Positions 47,801-58,499 of a DNA stretch of 60,000 nucleotides are shown here, one piece after another. The position numbers and the translations under genes were made by a program. The notes under the pieces were generated by a model. The model worked only from the letters and a program-made list of their open reading frames with translations, did no database searches and was not told where the DNA came from. This DNA comes from Lineus longissimus (taxonomy: Eukaryota; Nemertea; Pilidiophora; Heteronemertea; Lineidae), in NCBI RefSeq assembly GCF_910592395.1, contig NC_088326.1, positions 565,001 to 625,000 on the forward strand. Reading direction: 5' to 3'. Each line of letters opens with the position of its first letter. Position 1 is the first letter of the stretch.

Positions 47801-50800
47801 TTGTCCAAAATTTGAAAATTGAGCTTGAATTTGAAAATTTCCTATTGTTTATACACATATGATATATTTGTAAATTTCAACAATGCCGTTGTGTTGGTTG
47901 ATTAACGAATGCCAAGTTTCATCAAATTTGCCTGCATCTCCACTACGGCATTGTTTGTTTCTATTTACCTGTGCCACAAGGAAATACAGTGAACACAAAT
48001 AGCTTAGACCTTTATTATTATTAACACTTTAACGTTTCATATCGCTAACCTGTTCAGTTCTCAAAAATCAAATTTCTCATTGTTTTAAAGGCTCAGTACA
48101 TCTGCCAAAATTCATACTGGGAAAACATGTGAACCTCTACTTTGCATTAATGGTCGGGTCATTATGAAAGGGCTAATGCAGTAGGACTGAGTCTTTAAAG
48201 CTAAAGTGACAAAAAGGAGCTCGACTAAGGCACTTCAATTTAACATTCATGATTTTTGCGGAATTTTGCTATTTTGCTCAAATTGAAGTACTTGGTCTTT
48301 CTTATCATGTTTTTCTCAATTCTGCAGTTTGTTTTCCTCCGAAGATCTAGCTATTCACTCTCACTCACCAACCATTTGGGTCTTCTCATCCCCAACTGCA
48401 ATCTCACATTATTGCTTTCTTCAGTGTCATCATCTGCACAAGTAGCATCTTGCCCCCCCCCCCCCCTCACCCCCACCCCAATTTGAATTATTTCAGGTCG
48501 TTGTCTTCACTTCAGCACAGATGCTGTGATTATTAAAGAACTAACCGGCTTATCAACAGCATTGTTTCAGAACTGTTGGCCGCCTTGTCACCTTTCACAC
48601 ATAGTAGTAGTAGTAGTTTCCATCTCTGAGTAGCACAGAAAATGAAGAAATCAAACAAAAGCCTCCGCAATCGACATGTATTTCCGATGGAGGAAGGATT
48701 TGCTCCAGATGGATCGATGCATGACCGACCAACGGTGGACGCCCTGGTCTCCTTTTGCCATCAGAAAGAGACCACGCTCTTTGTTGTGGTTTAGTTGTTC
48801 TTAATGACAATGATTTCTCCCTCCAGTGTCGGAAGAGTGGTCATCGAGCGGCGACTCAAAGAATGAAGAAGACGGTGAGAAACGGTCGCCGAAAGAAAAA
48901 GATGGCAAAGAGCGTGATCGGGATGAAGGTACACATAGAATGTTGTTGCCGTTGTTGCTGTAAACCAGGAAATTTTCATGTGGATTCATTTCAAAGAAAA
49001 TGTTGATGATAAGACCATGAGTTTGGTTATCTCTGGGGGAAATTTGTCAGGTTACAGTTATATTACCGCGGAACCCAAGCCTAAAGCCAAATGTTACAGT
49101 TGATAGTCCAGCCTGAATACAATCATGCAGTTCTAACTTTGTCTTGTAACCTCTTATCTGTGGTCATAGTTTTGACTTGTGTGAGTTTGATGTTGTATGT
49201 TCAGTTCTGCCTGATTGGGACAATCCCGTCATGATCCCCCCTCTCCTATTTCAAATAAATTTATGAAATCTCAATATCGTTGAATTGACCTCAAGAACAG
49301 ATACGGCGAGGTCGTTGACTCATTGCCTGACACACCACGAGAGATGTCGATTAGTTAGTTATTGAGGTTGGAAATAAGAGACGCATCCCATCCACCATGT
49401 GACAACAATCGTGCACATGTGACCAGTCTGTGTCACACCTGTACCCTAGGCAACAGGTTTCCCAGGAGGCAGAATATGGGCCTATTGTTCGCTTTCAACT
49501 GGTTATGATCAAGGCAACGATTTCTGTTTATGAACATAACTCATGATGTGGCAGCTGACGGAGAGAACAATTTGGGTTTGTTTTACTTCAGTATTGGAGG
49601 CATTGTGTCCATGAACAGGACACTTAACTGTAGACTTTCCATTTGCAGAGTTGATTCGGCTGTACGATGGCAACGCAGCGCTGAAGAAGCGACAATACAG
49701 AACCATCGCCATCAACAGAAACGCTCCAGTGTCTCAAGCGGTCGAGGCAGCCCTGAAAACATTCCAGATATGCGACAGCCCGAAAAACTTCTGCCTGACT
49801 GAAATTATTGACAAAGGTGGGTGTTCTTTATGTGACAGCCTGACATTGCTTGTGCCAGGATTGGATTGCTGGTTGTCCTCAGGCGCGTTTTATATGGAAG
49901 CCCTAAGGCCAAAGTACATTAACTCTAGTTTCATAGAAAGACTATTGATTGACAGATATGGGGCTAGATTCCACAAATGACTTGATAAGTTCATATCATG
50001 TGATTAATTAGTTCTCTCTCTCTCCTATAGATGGCAACGAGGTGCCACTCGATCCAGACCAACCGCTTAGGAATCAAATACAAACTGAGGGCCGACGTCC
50101 GTCCCTGTTTCTACGCTATAAAGATATGGAAGCAAATCGGACATTCATCAAAACATACCCGGGAGTACTATCGTAAGTTTACGCTCTATGTAAATCCCTG
50201 CAACATGTCACTCACTTTATCAAACGATAACAGTGGTACAATGTCTCTTTCTCTCGTTTTCAGGAATAATAGCAAAGTAAAAGAACTTTACAAGTATATT
50301 CCAGTAAGCAAGGACACAACCGCACAAGACGCCGTGCACTTGACCATCAGGAAGTTTAAAATTGACGTAAGTTGCCTTGATTTCTCAGGGAATTGGCTTT
50401 AAAGGAGGAGTAGGCTTACTTACTGCGTTATAACAGTTATCTTTCTGTGAGCTCTATATCATCCTTTCAATGCTTACGCAGATCTTCGACACTAAAACTT
50501 GTTAAAACATTTCAGCCACACTTTTGAACTTAGACTGATAGGTTCATGCTGCCATTTGGTAGTCTATGATCAGTCCTGCAACAATGGCTTTCTTCTTGAC
50601 ATGATCAAAATAAGGCTCTTGGCGTCCTTCATTCCTTTATCCCATGCTCTCTTTCTTGTCTAGGATGCGGACCCTAACGCTTACTCATTAGTTCAGGTCT
50701 TGCTGGATAAGGGCGTGACTGAGCATGTGCTCGCATGGAATGACAGACCGTGGGCCATTATCAATAACGTACGCAAGGTAGGTCGAAAATCAGCTGTTTG

Positions 50801-53800
50801 TTGCAGGTCTTCGGCAGGCCCACAGAGTTTAGTCTTCTATGACGCTTGCTCTGCCCAACAGTCCAGCAGAATGTGCTCCAGCTTTGCTTCCCAACTCGAC
50901 ATTCTCATTGAATAGCATTGTGGTCTTTTTAGGTGGGGTGAAGTCTGAGATTAAAAAGTATTCTTAAAAGGGCTGTAACTTCTACGTTCAATCTTTCAGG
51001 ACTCCTTGAGGCAGTATAAAATGACGAGGTTCTATCTCCGCCAGACTGAAGACCCACACGGACCGTGCATTGCACTCTTTGTCGGACGCTTGAAGGACGA
51101 TTTATCGCAAAGACAGTATGAAAAAATTCTCTTGGACATTCTTGGAAGAGGTGCGAAAAATGGCATCTATCTGCCCTGTTTGTTGCTTTGGATATGGATA
51201 TAACGTCTACCTTATATTTCTGCTGTCGGCCATTTTGGATTCTCTTTCGGCCATTATGGATTTATTGTTTATTGTCTATTTGGATACACTTGTTCTTCTC
51301 TGGAGATTGAAGTTTTGGATTATCTTTTTGGATTATCTTTCCTCTGTATGATATCATGACAGATATTTAGCTAAAATATTCAGCTTTCCTGTGGTAATCA
51401 TTCCAATCATCTTCACCATCAACATCACAATAAACTGAATTGAATTTCATCCTTTCTCTCCATGATCCCTGAATAATGTCCGCTCCATGTTTCCTCTGTC
51501 GGCCATGTTGGATTCTCTGTCGGCCATGTTGGATTTAGTGTTTATTTTGATTGTATTGAGTCTATCGTTTCCTTCCAGAACTCCGCTGGTCATCCATAGA
51601 CGCCATCTATTATGAATACGGAGGACTAGTTCTCCTGTTCGACAACCCTGAAAAGGCGGCCAAGGCCTTCCATTGCATAAGCGAGGCATCCTTTGAAGAT
51701 AAACAGCTCATGGTTCTTCTGCTCCCTTATCTACAGGTATGCCCCCTTTGTTATGATAAAAGACTCACAAAACTCAAGAACAAGGGACTCAGCAGTGGCT
51801 GTGAAGTGTAAGCTGGTGGTAGGCTGGTGATTGATGTGTTTCATGTTTTGTTTTGAGATATCCAAGCGACCATCTTGGTTGGAAGGATTCTTACAGAGGT
51901 GGTACTGGAAGGCATTGGTGTTATTTTCATTTCATGATTGACAGTCGTTGATATCTTTTGCCTTTGCAGCCTCATCTTATGCCTGAACACTTCAACCCTC
52001 TCCTGGTCTTCGTCAACGTCAAGAGTGGTGGTTGCCAGGGATACGAACTTGTCACCGCATTTCGTAAACTTTTGAATCCTCACCAAGTCTTCAATCTGGA
52101 CTTCGGAGGACCTCTGCCTGGGTAAGTTCTGCCTTTTTGGGGAAGATTGAGATGTACAAGGTATTTCAAAGAGAGCTGAATCAGCTTACTAGGTTGCAAG
52201 TTTTCATGATTTACCGTAGCCTTGCTAAAGAGTAAACGAAGGTACTGTCTTATTTCAGATTATATGTTTTCCGCCATGTTCCGTACTATAAGATACTCGT
52301 CTGCGGTGGAGATGGCACCGTGGGATGGACGTTATCGTGTCTTGACAACGTGGGCCAGGACGCCAAGTGTCAGTCGCCCCCGCTGGCCATAGTACCGCTA
52401 GGAACAGGTGAGAAGTTTGGCTGTCTTGCCCCATTTCAGGAGACCGCTAGTTGAGAGTCCTTGCCACTAGTTGACAGCACCGCTCTCCTTCTGGTATGGG
52501 TTGTTGCACCATGTAGATGTTAGTTTATTTGTGCGAGAAACTGGGAGCTTCTGCCCTCAGAGTTTAGGAAGAAAATGTGTGAGATTTGTATCTGTACGAC
52601 CAGAAAAGTATGGCCTAGGTCTGGACCTCAGCTCAGCACTCCGAGGTCGACACTTGTTAAGGCAATGAGTTTCTCATCCACATTTTCAGGGAATGACTTG
52701 GCGCGAGTATTACGTTGGGGCCCAGGTTACTCTGGGGCCGAAGATCCACTTAATTTACTCAGGGATGTAATTGATGCAGAAACTATTAGTTTGGACAGGT
52801 AAGTTAAACACACATACATATAGGCCCTATATGTACTTTCAGGGAATGACTTGGCGCGAGTATTACGTTGGGGCCCAGGTTACACTGGGACTAAAGATCC
52901 ACTTAATTTACTCAGGGATGTCATTGATGCAGCAACTATTAGTTTGGACAGGTAAGTGGAAATGCCCGTACCATAGGCGGATTAAGAGGGATGAAGCCGG
53001 CACATGCCTCCTCTTATACTAATGAGGGGGTAAATGATTAAAATTGAGCATTTGTATTCTAAATTTTGAGAAAAAATCTTTGAAATTGATTGTTATTTTG
53101 AGAACAAAGTGCAGGCCCCCTCTTTCTCTGAAGCCTGGGTCCATCCACCCCTGCCATACCTGAAGGTACCGAATGAGGACGAGGAGCCCATGTTCCCAAT
53201 ACCACGGCTTTAAGTTCACATTGATAGTGACTGCCATCTTACTGCCTGTTTTTACGCAGCTCCAGCAGTGTGGAACCTCCCTCAGAGAACACCTCTTTCA
53301 GTAAGACACCTTCTAAATTGAGGTCAGCATTTGTCAGTTCAAAGATCCATTCATGTGAAATTGCATCTGCGTCATTGTAAGGTTATTGTGAATGCCGCTT
53401 GCGCCCCCAGGATACCACCAATTGGACCCCTTAGCACCTGCCCATACTCCCCCTTCAATCAGTTACCATTTTCTCCACCAGGTGGACGGTCATCTTCCAC
53501 CAAAATGAAAAGGAGGCTGACGAGACGAAGATGTATCTGGATAATGAAATGAGCACGGCGACCACCAGTGAAGATAGCACCTCCATATTTGTTATGAACA
53601 ATTATTTCGGCATTGGCATCGATGCAGACCTATGTCTCGATTTTCACATGGCACGCGAGGAAAATCCTGATAAATTCAACAGTCGGTAGGTATTCGAGCA
53701 CAGATACGGTTGCAGGGGACTGACCTTCAGCTTCAAGCTAGTTTATACTGTCAACCAAGTGACAATTGCAGCCATTTTGTTTTTGCGATTTGAGAGGCCA

Positions 53801-55224
53801 AGTTTTGTACATGTTTGCAGAGATGATAAACTTGGTTGTATTACGTGAAATGTTGGCATCATTCTCCGATGTTGATTCTCTGCTTTCAGACTGCACAACA
53901 AAAGTGTCTACTTCAAAATGGGTCTTCGTAAAATGGTGAATCGGAAGTCGTGTAAGGACCTGCACCGAATGATTAAGGTTGAGGTCGACGGGAAGCTAAT
54001 CACATTACCGCCAGTCGAAGGAATTATTATTCTCAACATTCTCAGGTAAACTTGTGGCCTTGAGCAAAACAGCTAACTCAACCACTGCTCAACATCCACA
54101 TATAGCTTGGGCTTTATGAGAAAGCAATATCTTCTTGTTCACCTATTGTTGGACCTATTCTCAGATGATTGATCTAGAATGTGTAATCGAATATTTCTCA
54201 AAACAATCTTGTCACATTGTGAATAACTAAGTAGATGACTCAACTTTCTGTGTTCACTTTCAGTTGGGGCTCGGGTGCTAACCCGTGGGGCCCAGAGCGG
54301 GAGGATATCTTCACACGACCAAATCATTATGACGGTCAGCTGGAGGTGGTTGGAGTGTCGGGGGTCGTCCATATGGGACAGATCCAGAGCGGGCTTCGAA
54401 GCGGTACAAGAATTGCACAAGGTGGACATGTGAGTAGACCTAAAGTTTGGATGTCTTGCAATTCCCAAACGAACCTTGCTTAAAATGCTCCCAGAGTCTT
54501 CCTGGATATATCAAGGTAAAATTGTCTACTTCTGATTGCACAGTGTACTCCCATTGCCTAAGTGGTTATTCCTTTTTGGAGAAGACTCGGTAACATACTG
54601 TGTCTGCCAAGGTTTCATGAAGACACTGAGCGTCATTCACTGCACTGAACTCTGTTGTTTTTCCGTTGCAGTTACGCATCACGTTACTCACAGACTTGCC
54701 GGTGCAGGTGGATGGAGAACCCTGGGTCCAGCCCGCTGGCCAGGTTGTCGTCCTGCGCTCCGCATTGAAGGTGAGTCGCAACTTTCATCCCCGCCTTGGG
54801 GCAAATCATTGTTATCGAAACTCCTCCGAATTTGCTGGTTCTGATTACTAGTACCAGTTTTTCTGCAGACAAGCAAGCTTTTATCGCTAATCACTGCAAT
54901 ATTTGTCTCGGGCTGCTGCAATAAATATCACTTGGTTGCAAGGTGCTGAACAGACCCAAGAAAGCAACACAGTTTTGTTCCTTTAGAGAGAGGCTTTTCT
55001 ATTGCCAGTCCTTTTTGGGGGGACAGATGTCGTACTTTTATCAAATTGGGCCTTTGTCACGCATCGCTAATTTGATCATTGTTATTCTCAAACTTGCTTT
55101 GCAGGCTACGATGCTGAAGAAAAGTAAAAATAAGATTAAACGGCGGAACACCGAACCCAGTATCTTTTTCCCTAATAGTGAGAGCTTGACGCAATCTCCA
55201 GATGCGGAAAGTGGCCCATTATAA
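32843..55224 (+). CDS. DGKQ: Diacylglycerol kinase theta (three C1, RA, DAGKc, DAGKa)
   Basis: It phosphorylates diacylglycerol to phosphatidic acid. 22 coding exons: 32843-33035, 37787-37866, 41199-41301, 41601-41683, 41921-42055, 42386-42533, 46318-46395, 48827-48928, 49649-49816, 50031-50172, 50264-50366, 50664-50777, 51000-51150, 51579-51736, 51970-52121, 52259-52407, 52690-52798 (or 52843-52951), 53482-53685, 53890-54045, 54264-54429, 54672-54770 and 55105-55224. All phases match: 2913 nt, 970 aa (human DGKQ has 942). C1 zinc fingers lie at ~31-81, ~96-145 and ~160-215 (CHHC, CNVC, CIVC); RA at ~308-410 with similar fold to ~480; DAGKc from ~588 ([32 protein letters not shown]); DAGKa ~750-900 (WGSGANPWG). 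Three C1 domains plus RA identify the theta type. Residues ~248-307 form a charged linker. The start is the ATG at 32843; an in-frame GTG precedes it directly. Confidence 0.94.
33885..34063. mobile_element. Degenerate copy of the CAGTnGAACCTC MITE family
   Basis: GAACCTCCCTTAGTAGA at the left, internal CTCTCTATTAAGG and AATTAAGGACAGCATTTGTCAG, and AATAGAGAGGGTCAACTGCA at the right match the better-preserved copy at 43661-43824. The ends are eroded. Confidence 0.6.
36151..36217 (-). repeat. 5S rRNA-derived SINE, copy 1 (internally deleted)
   Basis: On the minus strand TGGCCCAGTGG (a tRNA-type A-box) is followed by GTAGAAGTTAAGC and GGATCGGTGACC, the A and C boxes of the 5S rRNA internal promoter. 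The middle of the 5S-like region is missing compared with copy 2. Such 5S-headed SINEs (SINE3 class) are known from fish and other animals. Confidence 0.65.
36371..36451 (-). repeat. 5S rRNA-derived SINE, copy 2
   Basis: On the minus strand, GGAAGTTAAGCAACGTTGAG, then CGCGGTCA, then CTTTGGATCGGTGAC follow the order and spacing of the 5S rRNA internal control region (box A, intermediate element, box C). The sequence before it, GGTTGACGCGTTGGCCCC, is shared with copy 1, so the repeat is larger than the 5S part. Confidence 0.7.
38136..38518 (+). repeat. 51-bp minisatellite, eight units
   Basis: Units begin at 38136, 38187, 38238, 38289, 38340, 38391, 38442 and 38500; the last is offset by a 7-bp insertion and truncated. 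Units 1-3 start ATGTCAG, units 4-8 ATGACAG. Because 51 is a multiple of three, long open frames appear on both strands, each a repeated 17-residue peptide ([17 protein letters not shown] on the plus strand). I regard these as by-products. Each unit also contains CTTTTACAG or CTTTCACAG (acceptor-like) and GTGAGGG (donor-like). Confidence 0.9.
39421..39515 (+). repeat. CTTCAG-rich cryptic simple repeat
   Basis: CTTCAG and close variants occur about nine times in less than 100 bp in intron 2 of the kinase gene. An apparent open frame through it has no domain. Confidence 0.6.
42968..43078 (+). repeat. 37-bp tandem repeat, three units
   Basis: The unit starts GAGGCCGGTTGATTCCAGTG and is repeated three times almost exactly, in intron 6 of the kinase gene. 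Confidence 0.85.
43661..43824. mobile_element. Mariner-like MITE, TA-flanked
   Basis: TACAGTAGAACCTCTCTAT at the left is mirrored at the right end, which ends GGGAGGTTCCACTGTA. Internal GTCCTTAATAGAGAGGTGTC repeats the same motif in both orientations. TA at both ends fits the Tc1/mariner target. The element is 164 bp with no coding capacity. Confidence 0.8.
45901..46280. mobile_element. 380-bp MITE with 38-bp terminal inverted repeats
   Basis: The left end GATGAGGCGAGACTTTTTTT continues TATACCTTGGTTGGCGTGC. The right end is its inverted copy with about three mismatches. The inside is four tandem units of about 50-60 bp, each with CATTTAGCAAGCC then CCCAAAAT then GCCGAAAACC. No target duplication is clear. 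A fragment of the same family sits in intron 4 of the homeobox gene (15464-15602). Confidence 0.8.
46396..48826 (+). other. Intron 7 of DGK theta
   Basis: 2.4-kb phase-1 intron with no recognisable exon or element apart from a C-rich tract at about 48452-48480 and a short TAG repeat near 48603. Confidence 0.6.
51223..51555 (+). repeat. Duplicated intron segment upstream of catalytic exons
   Basis: CTGTCGGCCATTTTGGATTC at 51223 and CTGTCGGCCATGTTGGATTC near 51498 begin two copies of a roughly 58-bp block, each containing an internal doubling of TCGGCCAT and ending in TGTTTATT. Both lie in the intron 51151-51578. Confidence 0.65.
52690..52798 (+). CDS. DGKQ: DGK theta alternative catalytic exon 17A
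   Basis: 109 nt, phase 1 in and phase 2 out. It encodes the GNDLAR motif of the kinase core and the segment after it ([10 protein letters not shown]). Acceptor CATTTTCAG and donor GTAAGT are both consensus. It is followed after only 44 nt by a near-copy, exon 17B. Human DGKQ has a similar GYSGEDP here, so 17A is probably the ancestral-like version. Confidence 0.88.
52843..52951 (+). CDS. DGKQ: DGK theta alternative catalytic exon 17B
   Basis: 109 nt with the same phases as 17A and 103 of 109 bases identical. Five of the six differences change amino acids: Ser to Thr, Ala to Thr (two bases), Glu to Lys and Glu to Ala ([10 protein letters not shown]). Acceptor TACTTTCAG and donor GTAAGT are intact. 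Joining 17A to 17B gives AGG GAA TGA, an immediate stop, so only one can be used per mRNA. Confidence 0.85.
53276..53346. mobile_element. Fragment of the CAGTnGAACCTC MITE family
   Basis: CAGTGTGGAACCTCCCT, then ACACCTCTTTCAGTAAGACA and TTGAGGTCAGCATTTGTCAG match the copies at 33885 and 43661. Only the left part is present. It lies in the intron after exon 17B. Confidence 0.55.
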
Positions 55225-55267
55225 TGTTTGTAAGTATTAACAAAGTGAGCAGAGAATCAGGTCTCCA

Positions 55268-55600
55268 TATAGCCGAGTTTTAGTGGCATGCCATCTTAGC
55301 GAGGTTGGTCAGAGGTCTCCATATAGCCGAGTTTTAGTGGCATGCCATCTTAGCGAGGTTGGTCAGAATTCTGAGAAAGTAGTTTTACTGGCATGTCATA
55401 CCGTGGTAGGTGTAGTAGCAAGAATAGTCACCACTTACAGAAATTGATTTCAAAAACAATTTTGGTGACCTGGAGAATCAGGTCCATTTCTCACAGATAG
55501 TTTGAAACGAGCATGCCATATCTTTGAGGTTAAATCTGGCATGCAATATGTATGATATTGTCTCTGGAATGCCATATTGAGATATGGGAACCTGATTCTC
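55268..55600 (+). repeat. 54-bp tandem repeat with degenerate tail
   Basis: Two near-perfect units begin GGTCTCCATATAGCCGAG. Weaker echoes with GGCATGCCAT or GCATGTCAT plus GAGGTT continue to about 55600. Confidence 0.75.
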
Positions 55601-55684
55601 CAGGAAAATATTCTGTTGTGAAATATGGTAGGCCTACATGTTTTTGGAAATTTTGTTTCAAAAGTCATAAAACCAAGCACCGAG

Positions 55685-55765
55685 GCTCGTATGGGAATTG
55701 AACCCATGATATTCTGTTCACTTTACCTGCTGTTAAATCAGCCTGTACTTTCAAACTGGGACAGG
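55685..55765 (-). repeat. SINE-like fragment with B-box
   Basis: On the minus strand GGTTCAATTCC fits the RNA polymerase III B-box, and ATGGG/CCCAT flank it as a T-arm-like stem. No convincing A-box is found upstream, so this is a remnant at best. Confidence 0.35.
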
Positions 55766-56508
55766 CGGTTGGTTTTGACCCAAGCCTGGCCATATTGATA
55801 TCAAACACACTTCCAGCATCTGAATATTGCACCAAGTAGCTGAACACCAAATCCATATTGTTCTGTTCCGATTGACCAAGGTGATTCCTGGCACATCCGT
55901 TAGAGGGCGTTGACATTGTTATTTAAACCATCGCAACGCATGAGCAAGTGTAGCAAGCACAAACGCAAGAAACGAGATTTTATTTTCTCTGCCGCAGTGC
56001 TGATGGCGTTGCCATGTAGGTTGCTATGTTGCGTGTGCGTTACTATGGTAACAATAGTGGCCAGTATCGAAGCGTCGACACACCATCGGAAGTGCCGGAA
56101 ATCAACTAAAATTGTCAAAATCAACTAAAATTGTCAAAATCAACTAAAACTTTGAAAGTTTGATGTCCTTAACTTGTGTATATCGCATAACGGAGCTAAA
56201 TTCATCTAAAAGTAAACCAGGAGGCCATCGTCGACAAGAGGCGCTCATATAGTTACGCCTTGTAAGTATAGGTGGCGTTCTGTAGCATTAGTTTTTTTGC
56301 TCTTTATATCGGCTTTTGTTTGTAGAGTTGCGCTTTCTTGGTGTGCGAGTGATTAACAAAAGCACAATATCGAGTCAGGTCAGCGGAAATTCTAGCAAAA
56401 ACAGAATTTGACTGTAATATGACACTTTGAAATTCTCTTATCAAAAGTATGAATTAAAGGTAGTAATATTGGTTATATTTCAAAAATATGAAAATTTTGT
56501 CGGTATTG

Positions 56509-56625
56509 AAAAATTTGAAAAATTTGAAAACATGAAAAATTGGAAAAGTTGGGAAAAATTGGAAAAATTGGAAAAGTTGGAAAAATTTGAGAAATTTGAG
56601 AAATTTGAAAAAATTTAAAATTTTT
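56509..56625 (+). repeat. GAAAAATTT/GAAAAATTG low-complexity array
   Basis: About a dozen 9-10 bp units of GAAAAATTTG and GAAAAGTTGG. It can be read as a Glu-Lys repeat open frame, which has no other support. Confidence 0.85.
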
Positions 56626-56984
56626 CCAAAAAAGATAAAAATTTCAAGGTACTAAACAGCATAAACTAACTTTGCCAAGTTAAAAGTTTTTGAGTTCAGG
56701 AATTGCTTCAAGTATTGTGTGTAAAATACTAAGTTTGATTTTGTGAATTTTTTGCATGCAACTATGTCACATCCTACATGTACATGTACATCAATTTTCT
56801 GAGTTATTCCCTGCTTATAGCTTATACCCTGGTGTGGTCAAATAACTTGGTTTCAATCTGTTTCCCTGGCAATCAGGCTAATAAAAGCACTCTTGATAGA
56901 CCCCCCCCCCCCTTTGGAAATACAAACAAAACAAACTTCTTGCATCAACACTTTCTGGTAGTTGAACTCATGGCATCATTTTGT

Positions 56985-57017
56985 ACCCCCTCCCCTCCCG
57001 GGGGGGGGGGGGGGGGA
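56985..57017. repeat. Adjacent C-run and G-run
   Basis: CCCCCTCCCCTCCC is followed directly by about 17 guanines. A C-run also lies at about 56900-56912. Hairpin formation and assembly error are both likely at this point. Confidence 0.8.
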
Positions 57018-58499
57018 GACAAAAGCTTTTTGGCTGTATGACAATTTTCACATGCTCCCTATTGTAACAAAAGAGTAGGATCAATTGGTGTCAGATTCCT
57101 TCAAGATAACATGTGTTAAGAGCTGGAATGGTGTTTGATAAAGTAAGATGGCGTCCCTGTTTGTGAGTGTTGATTGAGCGGTTGCATGTAAGACTAATTC
57201 TCGGTGCTTTGTTTGTTAGCTAATCCCTCAGGAAAGGTGTGTTATACTGTGTTGACATCTCCGAGACTCGACCTCACTCAATTTGCCCCCAACCTTTCTG
57301 TCAAACGCTACGTCGTTCCGCCATGGGCCATGAAGTCCGAGTTCTGTTGCCAGTTAAGTAAGGATGTTTATCTCTAGACCAAGTACGCATATTGCGACTA
57401 GAATATTGCGTCAGGTTAATACGAGATGTCGGTGTTGTTTTCGAAATCAAAAGTGCATTACTCTAACATTTCTATGCTCTCTATTTTCAGAATGAATAGT
57501 TAACACTAGAATTAATCTGATGCATGTGTACTTGAGTGAATGACTAAAACACCCCTGTCGCCTAGGAAACGATCACCATGGACACAAATGGTACATAGTA
57601 ACGGTTGCCTTGACAACAAGATTGCATCGACAACAGTTTATTGTTGCCTAACGACCATAGATGTCAAGATAAGAGGACTAAAGTTGGATGATTGAGTGAG
57701 TGGTTACCATAGCAACATGCGGTTGCCGATGACAACAACATTATGGACATGCTGCTTAAATCCATCCATCAGAGGAAAAGTTTTATGTCCGGTGGAAATG
57801 TGTAAAATAGCGTGAGGAGCTGCCTAATCCGGTTACAGCGATGCGATGTAAAAAACGACTGTGTACTCGAAATGTACATCAGTCAACAGTTTCAGATTTC
57901 AAAATGTGTTTGGGAACACCTTGAAAGGTCAAGGTCAAGGTTGACAAAATGTCAAGGTCAGAGGATGAGGATTACTTAAAGTGTACAAATTTACGCATTT
58001 TGGATTGTACAAAATCGTGACTATCAGTGTTGAAATTTTTCTTGTGATTGTCTGAATTGTGTAAACGTGTGGGTGCGTGTCAAATGCGCGTGAGAACATG
58101 AGGCCTTCGGGCGCAAATGTTGGCTTTTTGATTCAATTTTTTGTTGTTAACATAGGTAGGAATTCAGTGATGTCATCACTGAACGATATTTGACGCCATT
58201 GTACAAATTTCTAAAAGTTGCGTAGAACCTTCACTCTGACATTATGGACGGTTTTTACAAAAACAATACAACGTAAGAAAAGGAGCCGATTCTGATAAAA
58301 AACAAAAAAAATATTATTCATAATATTAATTAGCTTGCTATGTGGTTCTTCGGAAGAATGTACTCAATACTCTCATGTATAGCCTAGGGACGTGTGTCCA
58401 TAACGGAATCAGGCTCTTACAACATTTCGGCCAAATTTTCAAGTCAGCAAAATATGAATGAGTGACAGGTCTGTTCTGTCTGAGTGAATTCAAATAAAT

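Larger units (their letters stand above)
55229..58499 (+). other. Probable 3'UTR intron and last exon of DGK theta
   Basis: A consensus donor GTAAGT at 55230-55235 lies only 5 nt after the stop codon. A good acceptor (CTAATCCCTCAG) precedes 57232, and AATAAA occurs near 58494. I infer a spliced 3'UTR: exon 22 ends at 55229 and a final non-coding exon starts at 57232. One frame of that exon stays open for about 47 codons, but no in-frame join from exon 21 or 22 reaches it. The intron holds the 54-bp tandem repeat, a SINE-like fragment, A-rich low-complexity DNA and C/G homopolymers. Confidence 0.45.

Noticed and set aside
56427-56618. Glu-Lys repeat protein
   Set aside because: It is a translation of the GAAAAATTTG low-complexity array and lacks any other gene evidence.
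57232-57390. Coding terminal exon of DGK theta
   Set aside because: No frame-compatible join from exon 21 or 22 reaches the open frame, and exon 22 already ends with a stop at a position expected for the family.
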